A program made the translations under genes and the position numbers. A DNA stretch of 12,786 nucleotides from Bacillota bacterium (GTDB lineage Bacteria > Bacillota > Clostridia > Peptostreptococcales > Anaerovoracaceae): assembly GCA_017936025.1 (NCBI GenBank), contig JAGBGL010000173.1, forward strand, positions 1 to 12,786, read 5' to 3'. The notes under the pieces are model-generated. The model saw only the letters and a list, made by a program, of their open reading frames with translations, was not told where the DNA came from and ran no database searches. The stretch's first letter is position 1. The number at the start of each line of letters is the position of its first letter. This document shows positions 1 to 6,467 of the stretch, piece by piece.

Positions 1-4
1 AAAT

Positions 5-22
5 TATGAATAACTATTGCAT
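5..22 (+). promoter_or_regulatory. Candidate ARG box (ArgR/AhrC operator) at the transporter promoter
   Basis: The 18-mer TATGAATAACTATTGCAT matches the Bacillus ARG-box consensus CATGAATAAAAATKCAAK at 13 of 18 positions by eye, including an unbroken ATGAATAA. It overlaps the -35 element at 17-22, where a repressor would block polymerase. A weaker look-alike beginning CATGAATA lies at 75-92 over the ribosome binding site. Operator function is inferred. AT-rich sequence raises the chance of a false match, and a tandem partner would lie outside the window. Confidence 0.4.
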
Positions 23-45
23 AATATACCGAGATTGTTTATAAT
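17..45 (+). promoter_or_regulatory. Sigma-A promoter of the amino-acid ABC transporter
   Basis: A -35 TTGCAT (17-22) and a perfect -10 TATAAT (40-45) are 17 bases apart, and the coding start is at 98. The -10 sits inside a perfect 16-base palindrome, GTTTATAATTATAAAC, at 37-52. The -35 hexamer and spacing are the same as in the argC promoter at 4156-4184, and both promoters carry the 8-mer TATTGCAT. Confidence 0.65.
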
Positions 46-97
46 TATAAACGTGTTAAAAATGTTCAACTAAACATGAATATAAAGGAGAAACGTT

Positions 98-859
98 ATG
101 AAAAAGAATATTATTGCAATCTTACTGGCATTAGTTCTGGTATTCGCTATGACTGGATGCGGCGGCTCTGACAGCGGTGCATTAAAAGTAGGTACTGAAC
201 CTACATTCCCTCCATTCGATACAACAGATGAAGATCAGAATATCGTTGGATTCGATATGGACCTGATCAGCGCTATTGCTGAAGACCAGGGATTAGAAGT
301 TGAATTCGTTAACCTGTCATTTGATGGACTGGTTCCGGCTGTTAAAAACGGAGATATCGACATCGTTGCTGCCGGTATGAGTATCACTGACGAAAGATTA
401 GAGCAGGTAGACTTTACAGATGCTTACTATGATTCCCAGCTGTTCGTAGCAGTTCCTGTAGATAATACTACAATCACTGGAATCGATGATCTGACTCCTG
501 ATATGAAGGTTGCTGCACAGACTGGTACAACAGGTGCTGCAAAAGTTCAGGAACTCTATGACCAGGGTAAAATCAAAGAAGCAGTTATCCTGGACGGTCT
601 GGACACTTGCATGATGCAGCTGATCAACGGAGATGTTTCCGCTGTAATCAACGACAAACCTGTAACTGAAACTTACATGAAAAAGCAGCCTGACAAAATC
701 AAGATGGTAGGCGAAGCTCTGACAGCAGAAAGCTATGGCTTTGCGGTTGCTAAAGGCAACGAAGAACTGCTGGAAAAACTGAATGCAGGTCTGGCAAACG
801 TTATTGCTGACGGTACTTTTGATGAACTGATCGAAAAATGGTTCAGCACAGCTCAGTAA
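98..859 (+). CDS. Polar amino-acid ABC transporter substrate-binding lipoprotein
   Basis: This is the extracellular solute-binding protein (family 3) of an amino-acid importer, 253 residues. The N-terminus is a lipoprotein signal: a lysine-rich start, a hydrophobic stretch at about residues 5-17, then MTGC with the lipidated Cys at 21, followed by a Gly/Ser linker. Family features include GTEPTFPPF near residue 33, the GFDMDL segment, AAGMSITDER with the Arg that normally pairs with the ligand carboxylate, and TGTTGAAK in the second lobe. AAAGGAG at 84-90 supports the ATG at 98. The permease and ATPase follow in the same direction. The exact ligand cannot be read from sequence. ARG-box-like sites upstream hint at arginine or ornithine, but glutamine, cystine or another polar amino acid remains possible. 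Confidence 0.93.
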   Translation: MKKNIIAILLALVLVFAMTGCGGSDSGALKVGTEPTFPPFDTTDEDQNIVGFDMDLISAIAEDQGLEVEFVNLSFDGLVPAVKNGDIDIVAAGMSITDERLEQVDFTDAYYDSQLFVAVPVDNTTITGIDDLTPDMKVAAQTGTTGAAKVQELYDQGKIKEAVILDGLDTCMMQLINGDVSAVINDKPVTETYMKKQPDKIKMVGEALTAESYGFAVAKGNEELLEKLNAGLANVIADGTFDELIEKWFSTAQ

Positions 860-894
860 GAGGCATAACAGTAAATAAATAATAACTATCTATT

Positions 895-928
895 CGGCCT
901 TTGATCGGATCCGGTCAAAGGTCGTTTT
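895..928 (+). terminator. Terminator-like hairpin between binding protein and permease
   Basis: The arms at 895-908 and 911-924 form a stem of about 13 pairs (two G-T wobbles) closed by a small GATC-type loop, followed by TTTT at 925-928. The short U-tract suggests partial termination. This would leave more mRNA for the binding protein than for the membrane components, which is common in such operons. No new promoter is obvious before the permease at 998. Confidence 0.65.
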
Positions 929-997
929 CACTGTATTGAATATACAGCAGTACCCGCGGAAATGTGCGCGGGAATATTAAACTTAAGGAGAGAACAC

Positions 998-1672
998 ATG
1001 CAAGGTTATTTGCAGGGTATAATGATAGCGGCCAAGGGAGCTCCAGTCACGCTGCTGATCTGTCTGGTTGCAGTTATAGCAGGGCTGGTCATCGGACTGC
1101 TGGTGGCTATCGCAAAGATGTCCAAAATAAAAGTGCTGAGAGGCATCGCAACTGTATATGTTGACGTCCTCAGAGGAACACCTCTGCTGGTACAGGTACT
1201 GCTCCTGGCTTATGGTATCCCACAGGTCATCGTGTCGATCACAGGTGAGCAGTTCAACTGGGGCAACTTTATCTGGGTAGGTTTCATCGCGTGCGGTATC
1301 AACAGTTCTGCATATATGGCTGAAATCATCCGAAGCGGCCTGCAGGCCATAGACAAGGGCCAGACAGAAGCTGCAAGATCCCTGGGTCTTAACAGATTCC
1401 AGACTATGAGATACATCATCGTTCCGCAGGCGTTCAAAATCATAGTGCCTGCGATGGGTAATGAATTCATCACGCTGATCAAGGAAACTTCCATCCTGTC
1501 CGTTGTCGGTATCAGAGATATCACACGTATGGGTACACTGTGGGCTTCTCAGTCATTCATGTCGTTCCAGGCATATATCGGCGTAGCCTGTGTATATCTG
1601 GTGCTGACTCTGACGTTATCCAGAGTTGTGGCATATATCGAAAGGAGGATGGCTAACGGTGATAGAGGTTAA
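998..1672 (+). CDS. Polar amino-acid ABC transporter permease
   Basis: This is the inner-membrane permease of the importer (HisM/GlnP family), 224 residues from the chosen start. AAGGAG at 985-990 is seven bases before ATG 998; an in-frame upstream ATG at 962 lacks a ribosome binding site and would add an atypical polar tail. Several membrane helices are clear, the first at about residues 15-40. The segment VDVLRGTPLLVQVLLLAYG is typical of the family. The EAA loop that docks on the ATPase is visible as EAARSLGLNRFQTMRYIIVPQA at about residues 135-156. The last 14 bases overlap the ATPase gene, which implies coupled translation. One permease gene suggests a homodimeric channel. Confidence 0.94.
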   Translation: MQGYLQGIMIAAKGAPVTLLICLVAVIAGLVIGLLVAIAKMSKIKVLRGIATVYVDVLRGTPLLVQVLLLAYGIPQVIVSITGEQFNWGNFIWVGFIACGINSSAYMAEIIRSGLQAIDKGQTEAARSLGLNRFQTMRYIIVPQAFKIIVPAMGNEFITLIKETSILSVVGIRDITRMGTLWASQSFMSFQAYIGVACVYLVLTLTLSRVVAYIERRMANGDRG

Positions 1673-2381
1673 GAATTTACATAAGGCTTTCGGCAAGCTG
1701 GAAGTTTTAAAAGGAATCACAGAGACTATCAATGATAAAGAAGTAGTCTGTGTTATCGGACCATCCGGATCCGGTAAGAGTACTTTCATCCGCTGTCTGA
1801 ACCTGCTGGAAGAACCGACTGCCGGCGAAGTGTTCCTGGACGGCGAAAAAATCAATGATCCTAAAGCGGACATCGACAAGATCCGTGAAAGAATGGGGAT
1901 GGTGTTCCAGAGCTTCAATCTGTTCCCGCATAAATCTGTAATGGACAATATAACTCTGGCACCGATCAAGGTAAAAGGCATGGCCAGAGAAGAGGCGGAA
2001 GCAAAAGGCAGAGAACTGCTGGAAGTAGTAGGACTTGCTGACAAGGCGGATTCTTTCCCTGCACAGCTTTCCGGCGGACAGAAGCAGCGTGTTGCGATCG
2101 CAAGAGCACTGGCTATGGACCCTGAAGTGATGCTGTTCGATGAACCTACATCTGCGCTTGACCCTGAAATGGTAGGCGAAGTACTGCAGGTTATGAAAGA
2201 ACTGGCAAAGAAGGGTATGACAATGGTAATCGTGACCCACGAAATGGGCTTTGCGAAAGAAGTTGCTGACCGCGTGCTGTTCATCGACCAGGGCATTATC
2301 ATGGAACAGGGAAGTCCGAAAGACATCTTTGAAAATCCTCAGAACGAAAGAACGAAGAGCTTCCTGAGCAAAGTGCTCTAG
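1659..2381 (+). CDS. Polar amino-acid ABC transporter ATP-binding protein (GlnQ-like)
   Basis: This is the cytoplasmic ATPase that powers the importer, 240 residues, the usual length of GlnQ/HisP-type proteins. All nucleotide-binding motifs are present: Walker A GPSGSGKST, the Q-loop in VFQSFNLFPH, signature LSGGQKQR, Walker B VMLFDEP, D-loop SALDPE and switch His in VTHEM. I chose GTG 1659 because AAGGAGG at 1642-1648 is ten bases upstream and the protein then begins MIEVKNLHKAFG, as in relatives. A TTG at 1626 in the same frame has no support. The gene overlaps the permease end. No clear terminator separates it from the spoIIG promoter. Confidence 0.94.
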   Translation: MIEVKNLHKAFGKLEVLKGITETINDKEVVCVIGPSGSGKSTFIRCLNLLEEPTAGEVFLDGEKINDPKADIDKIRERMGMVFQSFNLFPHKSVMDNITLAPIKVKGMAREEAEAKGRELLEVVGLADKADSFPAQLSGGQKQRVAIARALAMDPEVMLFDEPTSALDPEMVGEVLQVMKELAKKGMTMVIVTHEMGFAKEVADRVLFIDQGIIMEQGSPKDIFENPQNERTKSFLSKVL

Positions 2382-2430
2382 AGTCCTGCCTGCAGCTATG
2401 CTGCGCAATTTCATAAAATAATAGAAGAAA

Positions 2431-2477
2431 AACGACATTACGTTTTGACAGAAAATTACCTCCCTGAAGACTATAAT
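2431..2477 (+). promoter_or_regulatory. spoIIG promoter with long spacer and Spo0A-box-like sites
   Basis: A perfect TTGACA (2445-2450) and a perfect TATAAT (2472-2477) are 21 bases apart rather than 17. The Bacillus subtilis spoIIG promoter is known for the same oddity, with about 22 bases between hexamers, and is fired by phosphorylated Spo0A bound over its -35 region. Here TTTGACA (2444-2450) matches the reverse 0A box TTCGACA at 6 of 7 positions and AACGACA (2431-2437) at 5 of 7. Spo0A control is inferred from these matches and from the gene downstream. Confidence 0.6.
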
Positions 2478-2508
2478 CGAAAGAAAGAGTCTGAAGGGGG
2501 GCTTTTTT

Positions 2509-3348
2509 ATGACTGTTTACGGTGAATTTCTGTTTCTGGAAAATGCACTTACGGGTGCTGTCATACTTGTGCTTACAGACAGAATATGCGGCCTTCCGGC
2601 CGGAAGTGGGAAATACCTGCGAATCACAGCGGGCAGCATAATGTGCGGCGTTTATGCGTTTATTTTATTTGCTGATATCCACTGGTTTCCTGTACTGATT
2701 TCAAAAGCAGTGTTTTCTTTTGCCGTAACTGCAGTGAGTTTCAGTGTGGGAACAGTAAGGATGCTTCTCAAAAGGACTGCGCTTTTTTACATCATCAGCT
2801 TTCTTATGGGAGGGATAACGATAGCGGTAATGTATATTACAGGCATGCCTGGTATGGCTGCAAATGGAAGCATATATATGTACGGTATAAAGTATATGCA
2901 GATCCTGGCGGGAGTGCTGGTGACGCTGGCTGCGGGACTGTGGCTGGAAGGATACATAAAGGAGAGGCGGCATATGGAAGCGGTTATAATGGAAGCAGTT
3001 TTGCATGTGGGAGCTGTTTCGATGAAAGTTACGGCGCTGGTGGATACCGGAAACTCGCTGAAAGATCCAGTGTCAGGATTTCCTGCAGCAGTGATGTCGC
3101 AGACTGCAGGAAAGATCTTGCTGGATGAACTCGGAGAAACTGCCGCGGAAAGATTTTGTCTGATACCTTTCAGGACAGTGAGCGGGAATGGAATGATGCA
3201 GGGACTGAGGCCGGATCACATAACTGCAGGCGGAAAAAGAATCGAGAAAACCGTTCTGGCATTTGCTGAATGTGATTTTGAGCCGTGGAAAGGTGCTGTG
3301 AAATATGATATGCTGCTGCACCGGCAGATTTTTGAGGGGAGGATTTGA
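2509..3348 (+). CDS. spoIIGA: Sigma-E processing peptidase SpoIIGA
   Basis: SpoIIGA is the membrane-bound aspartic protease that removes the pro-peptide of sigma-E in the mother cell during sporulation. The 279-residue product is slightly shorter than the 309-residue B. subtilis protein. The N-terminal half, to about residue 147, is a series of hydrophobic helices, roughly five. The C-terminal half is soluble and holds LVDTGNSLKDP, with the catalytic Asp at about residue 179 (183 in B. subtilis). A strong G-run ribosome binding site (AAGGGGGG, 2494-2501) precedes the ATG by seven bases. Its substrate gene sigE begins two bases after the stop, the standard spoIIG arrangement. In B. subtilis activation also needs the forespore signal SpoIIR, which is not in this window. 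Confidence 0.93.
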   Translation: MTVYGEFLFLENALTGAVILVLTDRICGLPAGSGKYLRITAGSIMCGVYAFILFADIHWFPVLISKAVFSFAVTAVSFSVGTVRMLLKRTALFYIISFLMGGITIAVMYITGMPGMAANGSIYMYGIKYMQILAGVLVTLAAGLWLEGYIKERRHMEAVIMEAVLHVGAVSMKVTALVDTGNSLKDPVSGFPAAVMSQTAGKILLDELGETAAERFCLIPFRTVSGNGMMQGLRPDHITAGGKRIEKTVLAFAECDFEPWKGAVKYDMLLHRQIFEGRI

Positions 3349-3350
3349 TT

Positions 3351-4082
3351 ATGTACAGGGGAATGGTAATGAGGCTGAGCGTATGGATCAGGCTGAAAGA
3401 AAAAATATCGGCGCTGCTGGGAAAGGGACTGCATGAACTGCATTATATAGGGGGCAGTGATGTGCTTCCGCCGCCGCTGTCGCCCGAGCAGGAACATAAA
3501 GTGCTGGAAGCATTTACGGGAGGCAGCAGTGAAGCGAGAGCTACACTCATAGAACATAATCTCAGGCTCGTAGTGTACATATCAAAAAAATTCGAAAGTT
3601 CCGGTGTGAACATGGAAGACCTGATATCCATTGGTACGATAGGCCTTATAAAAGCTGTGAATACGTTTCGCATGGATAAAAACATAAAGCTGGCGACTTA
3701 TGCATCAAGATGCATAGAAAATGAAATACTGATGTATCTGCGAAGAACCAATAAAACTAAGGGAGAAGTGTCTCTTGATGAACCGCTCAATGTGGACTGG
3801 GACGGGAACGAGCTGCTGCTGTCGGATGTGCTGGGGACTGAGCAGGATGTGATTTATACGCATCTGGAAGAAGAAGTCAACAGAAAGTTGCTTAGCTGTG
3901 CAATGGCAAAGCTTTCAGGCCGCGAACGGCAGCTGATGGAAATGCGCTACGGACTGAAAACAGGGAGAGAAATGACACAGAAAGAGGTGGCGGATGAGCT
4001 GGGTATTTCCCAGTCCTACATATCAAGACTGGAGAAAAAAATAATAGGAAGGCTGAAGAAGGAAATAAGAAAGCTGGGATAA
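3351..4082 (+). CDS. sigE: RNA polymerase sporulation sigma factor SigE (pro-sigma-E)
   Basis: Sigma-E directs early mother-cell gene expression. The product is 243 residues (239 in B. subtilis). Residues 1-31 form a basic, amphipathic pro-sequence; by alignment with B. subtilis, SpoIIGA would cut near HY|IGGSD around residue 31. Then come LPPPLS, region 2 (NLRLVVYISKKFESSGVNMEDLISIG and TYASRCIENEILMYLRR), the sigma-E-specific SLDEPLNVDWDGNELLLSDVLG, and region 4 with a helix-turn-helix (EVADELGISQSYISRLEKK). ATG 3351 has GGGGAGG eight bases upstream (3336-3342). A TTG at 3345 is in frame but overlaps the spoIIGA stop. No clear terminator follows, so some read-through toward argC is possible. 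Confidence 0.96.
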   Translation: MYRGMVMRLSVWIRLKEKISALLGKGLHELHYIGGSDVLPPPLSPEQEHKVLEAFTGGSSEARATLIEHNLRLVVYISKKFESSGVNMEDLISIGTIGLIKAVNTFRMDKNIKLATYASRCIENEILMYLRRTNKTKGEVSLDEPLNVDWDGNELLLSDVLGTEQDVIYTHLEEEVNRKLLSCAMAKLSGRERQLMEMRYGLKTGREMTQKEVADELGISQSYISRLEKKIIGRLKKEIRKLG

Positions 4083-4110
4083 CACGGGTATGCTGAATAT
4101 ACAGGAATTG

Positions 4111-4148
4111 AATGAATAAATATTCGTACACGATAATAAAAATGCTAA
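4111..4148 (+). promoter_or_regulatory. Tandem ARG boxes (ArgR/AhrC operator) upstream of argC
   Basis: Two 18-base boxes lie two bases apart. Box 1 (4111-4128, AATGAATAAATATTCGTA) has the core TGAAT-AAAT-ATTCG, one base from the palindromic core TGAATwwwwATTCA. Box 2 (4131-4148, CGATAATAAAAATGCTAA) shares the run AATAAAAATGC with the Bacillus consensus CATGAATAAAAATKCAAK, 13 of 18 overall. Tandem boxes with a two- or three-base gap are the usual site for the ArgR hexamer. They end seven bases before the argC -35. The regulator itself is not in the window. Confidence 0.7.
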
Positions 4149-4155
4149 AAAGTTA

Positions 4156-4184
4156 TTGCATTGTAACAAAAATGGGTGTAATAT
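4156..4184 (+). promoter_or_regulatory. Sigma-A promoter of the argC operon
   Basis: TTGCAT (4156-4161) and TAATAT (4179-4184) are separated by 17 bases. Transcription would begin near 4190 and give a leader of about 75 bases. The -35 is identical to that of the transporter promoter at 17-22. Confidence 0.6.
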
Positions 4185-4210
4185 ATTTATGTAAATTCAC
4201 AATACAGTAT

Positions 4211-4231
4211 CTCTATGCGTCCGGCATAGAG
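4211..4231 (+). promoter_or_regulatory. Leader stem-loop before argC
   Basis: CTCTATGC (4211-4218) and GCATAGAG (4224-4231) are perfect inverted repeats with a five-base loop, lying in the predicted leader. No T-run follows, so it is not an intrinsic terminator, and it ends 21 bases before the AGGAG of argC. It may stabilise the mRNA 5' end; its role is unknown. Confidence 0.5.
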
Positions 4232-4265
4232 CAGAGATAAATGGTAAGGAAGAGGAGACAGGAAT

Positions 4266-5222
4266 ATGGATAAGAAATACAAGATTTTTATTGATGGTGC
4301 AGAAGGAACTACGGGACTCCAGATACATGAGAGATTCGAAGGCAGAACGGATATCGAACTGCTTGTGATCGATCCTGAGCTGAGGAAAGACCCGGAAGAA
4401 CGAAAAAGGCTCATCAATGAATCTGATATCACATTCCTATGCCTTCCGGATGCTGCTTCCAGAGAAGCAGTCTCTTTTATAAATGAAGACAATGATCATA
4501 CAAAAATTATAGATGCTTCCACAGCTCACAGAACAAATCCTGACTGGGATTATGGATTCCCTGAGCTGTCACCGCAGCACAGAGAAGCACTGAAGACTTC
4601 GAGACGTGTAGCGGTGCCGGGCTGCTATGCCAGCGGGTTTATTTCATGCGTATATCCGCTGGTAAAAGCAGGCGTGCTGCCGGCTGATTATCCGGTAGTG
4701 TGCCACGGCGTGTCAGGATATTCCGGCGGCGGCAAGAAAATGATCGCGGTGCTGGAGGGGGATAAACCGGAGGAATGCTACTCCCCAAGACAGTATGCAC
4801 TGGGGCAGACTCATAAACACCAGCCTGAAATGCAGAAAATATGCGGACTTGAATACAAACCGGTGTTCAATCCGATCGTAGACGATTATTACAACGGCAT
4901 GGTCGTATCTGTACCGCTTCATACAAGACTGTTAAGCAAGCCGTATACGGCAGAAGAAATCCACGAAATCATGAGCAGACATTACGAAGGACAGACTTTT
5001 GTAAAAGTTATGGAATTCGGTGCTGCTGAGACTTGTCCTGATGGCTTCCTTCCGTCCAATACGCTGGCGGGAACCAATCAGATGCAGATCTTTGTGTGCG
5101 GAAACGATGAGCAGGTGCTGATTGCTTCCAGACTGGACAACCTTGGCAAAGGTGCTTCCGGGGCAGCGGTTCAGTGCATGAATATCATGATGGGTATAGA
5201 TGAAACTACAGGGTTATTATAG
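4266..5222 (+). CDS. argC: N-acetyl-gamma-glutamyl-phosphate reductase, short (type 2) form
   Basis: ArgC performs the NADPH-dependent third step of ornithine synthesis, reducing N-acetylglutamyl phosphate to the semialdehyde, in the cytoplasm. The 318-residue protein starts with a dinucleotide-binding segment (FIDGAEGTTGLQI). The catalytic Cys is at about residue 120 in VPGCYASG. VSGYSGGGKK follows, then a His-rich GQTHKHQPEM that probably supplies the catalytic His. Overall pattern and length fit the less common type 2 ArgC, known mostly from proteobacteria, rather than the roughly 345-residue type 1 of B. subtilis. That assignment is from memory of the family. AGGAG at 4253-4257 is eight bases before ATG 4266. 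It is first in the arg operon, and argJ starts 12 bases after its stop. Confidence 0.93.
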   Translation: MDKKYKIFIDGAEGTTGLQIHERFEGRTDIELLVIDPELRKDPEERKRLINESDITFLCLPDAASREAVSFINEDNDHTKIIDASTAHRTNPDWDYGFPELSPQHREALKTSRRVAVPGCYASGFISCVYPLVKAGVLPADYPVVCHGVSGYSGGGKKMIAVLEGDKPEECYSPRQYALGQTHKHQPEMQKICGLEYKPVFNPIVDDYYNGMVVSVPLHTRLLSKPYTAEEIHEIMSRHYEGQTFVKVMEFGAAETCPDGFLPSNTLAGTNQMQIFVCGNDEQVLIASRLDNLGKGASGAAVQCMNIMMGIDETTGLL

Positions 5223-5234
5223 GAGATGAAGAAG

Positions 5235-6454
5235 ATGATGAAATACATAGACGGCGGCGTATGCGCTGCAACGGGATTCAAGGCTGCAGGAGTTCACTGC
5301 GGGATCCGTAACAAGAATACAGATAAAAAAGACCTGGCACTGATCGTCAGCGATGTGATGTGCAGTGCTGCGGCAGTATATACAAAAATAAAGTGAAAGG
5401 TGCGCCTATCACAGTTACAAAAAATAATATAGAAGACGGCAAGGCTATTGCAGTCATCGTAAACAGCGGAAATGCAAATACATGTGCGCCGGGCGGTATC
5501 GAGATGGCCCAGTGGACATGCCAGCTGGCAGCGGATGCGATCGGTGCGCAGGCAAAAGACATCATCGTATGCTCTACAGGAGTTATCGGCGAACCTCTGG
5601 ATAAAGAACCTTTCAAAGCAGGCATCGGCCCTGTGACAGAGGCTCTCAGCTATGACGGAGGACATGCTGCAGCAGAAGCGATCATGACTACTGACACGGT
5701 TCCGAAAGAATGTGCTGTTGAGTTTGAACTGGGCGGTAAAATCTGCAGACTGGGCGCTATTGCTAAAGGCAGCGGAATGATCAATCCTAACATGGCGACA
5801 ATGCTTTCGTTTATTACGACAGACGCGGCGATTTCCCCTGAAATGCTCCAGAAAGCTTTGTCTGAAGATATCAAAGATACATATAACCAGATCAGTGTGG
5901 ATGGAGATACTTCCACAAACGATACTGTTGCTGTCATGGCAAACGGTCTTGCGGGCAACGACGAAATAACTGAAGACGGCGAAGATTTCTTTATCTTCCG
6001 CCAGGCTCTCAATGCAGTAACTACAGTGCTGGCAAAAAAACTGGCAGCTGACGGTGAAGGGGCTTCCAAGCTGATCGAATGCATCGTCAGCGGGACAGCT
6101 GACAAAGAAACAGCAAGAAAGATCTCAAAATCCGTTATCAGCTCCGACCTGCTGAAGGCTGCGATGTTCGGAGAAGATGCCAACTGGGGCCGTGTGCTGT
6201 GTGCGATCGGTTACACAGATGCTGAGTTCGATGCAGATGATATACAGGTGGTAATGTCTTCTGAAAAGGGAAGCGTCAAGGTGTGCGAACACTCTGCATT
6301 ATCTCCGTACAGTGAGGATGAAGCTGCAGTCGTGCTTTCGGCAAAAGAAATCCAGATCGCGGTTCATATGAACCAGGGAGACGGATCTGCGGCAGCATGG
6401 GGATGTGATCTGACTTACGACTACGTACAGATCAATGGAGATTACCGTTCGTAA
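5235..6454 (+). CDS. argJ: Glutamate N-acetyltransferase/ornithine acetyltransferase ArgJ, interrupted by a frameshift
   Basis: ArgJ moves the acetyl group from N-acetylornithine to glutamate, closing the acetyl cycle; some members also use acetyl-CoA. The true N-terminus starts at ATG 5235 (AGGAG at 5221-5225) and reads GGVCAATGFKAAG and DLALIVSDV, as in ArgJ, then meets TGA at 5394-5396 after 53 codons. The rest continues in another frame from about 5387 (NKVKGAPITVTKNN) to TAA 6452. Adding one A to the run at 5384-5388 gives a continuous 406-residue protein, the normal family length. The self-cleavage site is intact: MATMLSF after GMINPN, with the nucleophilic Thr near residue 189 of the repaired protein. 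The C-terminal part keeps good coding quality. An internal ATG at 5360 has no ribosome binding site and is not a credible start. The gene may be a real mutant, a recoded gene or a sequencing error. Confidence 0.9.
5384..5396 (+). other. Frameshift site in argJ
   Basis: Zero-frame reading ACA AAA ATA AAG TGA ends at 5394-5396. Slipping back one base after AAA at 5385-5387 gives AAT AAA GTG AAA, encoding the expected NKVK. The A run has five bases; six would restore the frame. The A-AAA-ATA heptamer allows re-pairing in the P site but not in the A site, so it is not a canonical -1 recoding signal. Confidence 0.85.
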
Positions 6455-6467
6455 AAGGAGAAGCAAC

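Noticed and set aside
962..997. Upstream start for the permease at ATG 962
   Set aside because: No ribosome binding site, and it adds a polar segment unlike the family. ATG 998 has AAGGAG at ideal spacing.
1616..2326. Long minus-strand open frame (236 codons) opposite the transporter ATPase, and other antisense frames such as 1707-2438 and 7565-8176
   Set aside because: They lie entirely opposite well-supported genes, have Ser/Pro- or Phe/His-rich unlikely compositions, and lack ribosome binding sites. They are shadows of codon bias.
2391..2404. Small hairpin after the transporter ATPase gene as a terminator
   Set aside because: GCAGC/GCTGC is only 5 bp with no T-run, too weak to call.
2459..2501. 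Imperfect inverted repeat around the spoIIG -10 (CCTCCC and AGACT against AGTCT and GGGGGG)
   Set aside because: The 5' arm lies in the promoter and would not be in the transcript, and there is a three-base mismatch. It probably reflects the G-rich ribosome binding site by chance.
5360..6454. A 364-codon argJ reading frame beginning at ATG 5360
   Set aside because: There is no ribosome binding site. Its first residues are an out-of-frame reading of the real N-terminal region, and the ArgJ start at 5235 has a good site and a matching sequence.
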